DNA of 22,956 nucleotides, from the NCBI GenBank assembly GCA_030024065.1, contig JASEIE010000018.1:1-22956 (forward strand), written 5' to 3'. Both the position numbers and the translations under genes were made by a program. The notes under the pieces are model-generated. The model was given only the letters and a program-made list of their open reading frames with translations. It ran no database searches and had not been told where the DNA came from. The stretch comes from Thermodesulfobacteriota bacterium (lineage in GTDB: Bacteria; Desulfobacterota; BSN033; UBA1163). Below are positions 22,804 through 22,956 of the stretch, piece by piece. How positions within the stretch are numbered: position 1 is the stretch's first letter; every line of letters begins with the position of its first letter.

Positions 22804-22854
22804 CCCCCCCTGCCTACCGACAGGCAGGCTCTCCTCCCTTATCAAAGGGGGGTT
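22802..22854. repeat. nested palindrome after mtnP
   Basis: Outer arms AACCCCCC (22802-22809) and GGGGGGTT (22847-22854) enclose an inner hairpin CCTGCCT/AGGCAGG (22809-22815 with 22822-22828). The left arm overlaps the mtnP stop codon. It sits 20 bases before the next gene on the same strand, so it is more likely a dispersed repeat than a true terminator. Confidence 0.8.
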
Positions 22855-22874
22855 GGGAAGGTGGGAGAGGAGCG

Positions 22875-22956
22875 ATGAAGTTCATCGCTGATCGCATGTT
22901 AGGAAAGCTGGCCAAGGGGTTGAGGATGCTTGGTTACGATACCCTCTATTACCGGG
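22875..22956 (+). CDS. Mut7-C RNase-domain protein, N-terminal fragment (cut by window end)
   Basis: Only 27 codons are visible before the window ends. The start MKFIADRMLGKLAKGLRML followed by GYDT matches the opening of the Mut7-C RNase (PIN-like) domain, whose first Asp in ADxMLGKLAxxLR is a likely metal ligand. GGGAGAGGAG lies immediately upstream of the ATG. It follows mtnP and may share its transcript. Identity rests on the N-terminal signature alone. Confidence 0.8.
   Translation, partial: MKFIADRMLGKLAKGLRMLGYDTLYYR

Noticed and set aside
1..22956. CRISPR arrays, phage genes, defence islands, rRNA
   Set aside because: No regularly spaced direct repeats of 25-40 bases, no cas or phage-structural proteins, and no rRNA sequence were seen.

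Overview
The window is a 22,956-base piece of a Gram-negative bacterial chromosome. I would place it in the Desulfobacterota (former Deltaproteobacteria) or a close relative. Reasons: outer-membrane genes (a Kdo/WaaP-type LPS kinase and an LptM-like lipoprotein), GlcD/GlcF-type oxidoreductase genes, moderate GC, AAGGAGG ribosome sites, and a high density of short palindromic repeats in most gaps. The species assignment is inference; no rRNA is present.

Region 1 (1-12976, all + strand) looks like one metabolic gene cluster. A complete branched-chain-amino-acid-type (Liv) ABC transporter is encoded: livH (partial at the left edge), livM, livJ-like binding protein, livG and livF. It is interleaved with a PEP_hydrolase-family TIM barrel (after livM) and a UPF0261 protein (after livF). 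These two families are the two halves of the tomato virus-resistance protein Tm-1, here as separate genes bracketing the binding-protein and ATPase genes. Next come a metallo-beta-lactamase-fold hydrolase, a dihydroorotase/hydantoinase-type cyclic amidohydrolase, a homocitrate/isopropylmalate-synthase-like DRE-TIM enzyme, and a GlcD/GlcF-like FAD plus Fe-S 2-hydroxyacid dehydrogenase pair. My reading is uptake of a small carboxylated or cyclic amide-type compound, hydrolytic opening, carbon-carbon bond chemistry, and oxidation of a 2-hydroxyacid into the electron-transfer chain. The substrate cannot be named from sequence.

Region 2 (13018-18640, - strand) reads maf, yggS, a lipoprotein with an LptM-like N-terminus and three fibronectin-III-like repeats, lysA, dapF, dapB. 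lysA-dapF-dapB is the late lysine/meso-DAP branch; dapF and dapB overlap by ATGA. All larger gaps contain palindromic or repeated DNA, and the end of maf has been written over by a repeat.

Region 3 (18693-19538) is a remnant of a mobile element: a DUF6788-like small gene and a truncated partner gene between imperfect inverted ends.

Region 4 (19617-22956) has an LPS-kinase-like gene (+), then on the - strand tRNA-Arg(CCG), a small membrane-anchored protein and an alpha/beta hydrolase, and finally on the + strand S-methylthioadenosine phosphorylase (mtnP) and the start of a Mut7-C RNase-domain gene cut by the window edge.

The most unusual single item is a 97-bp palindromic element carried in frame inside the UPF0261 gene (5628-5724). 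It adds about 33 residues between the two halves of the protein.
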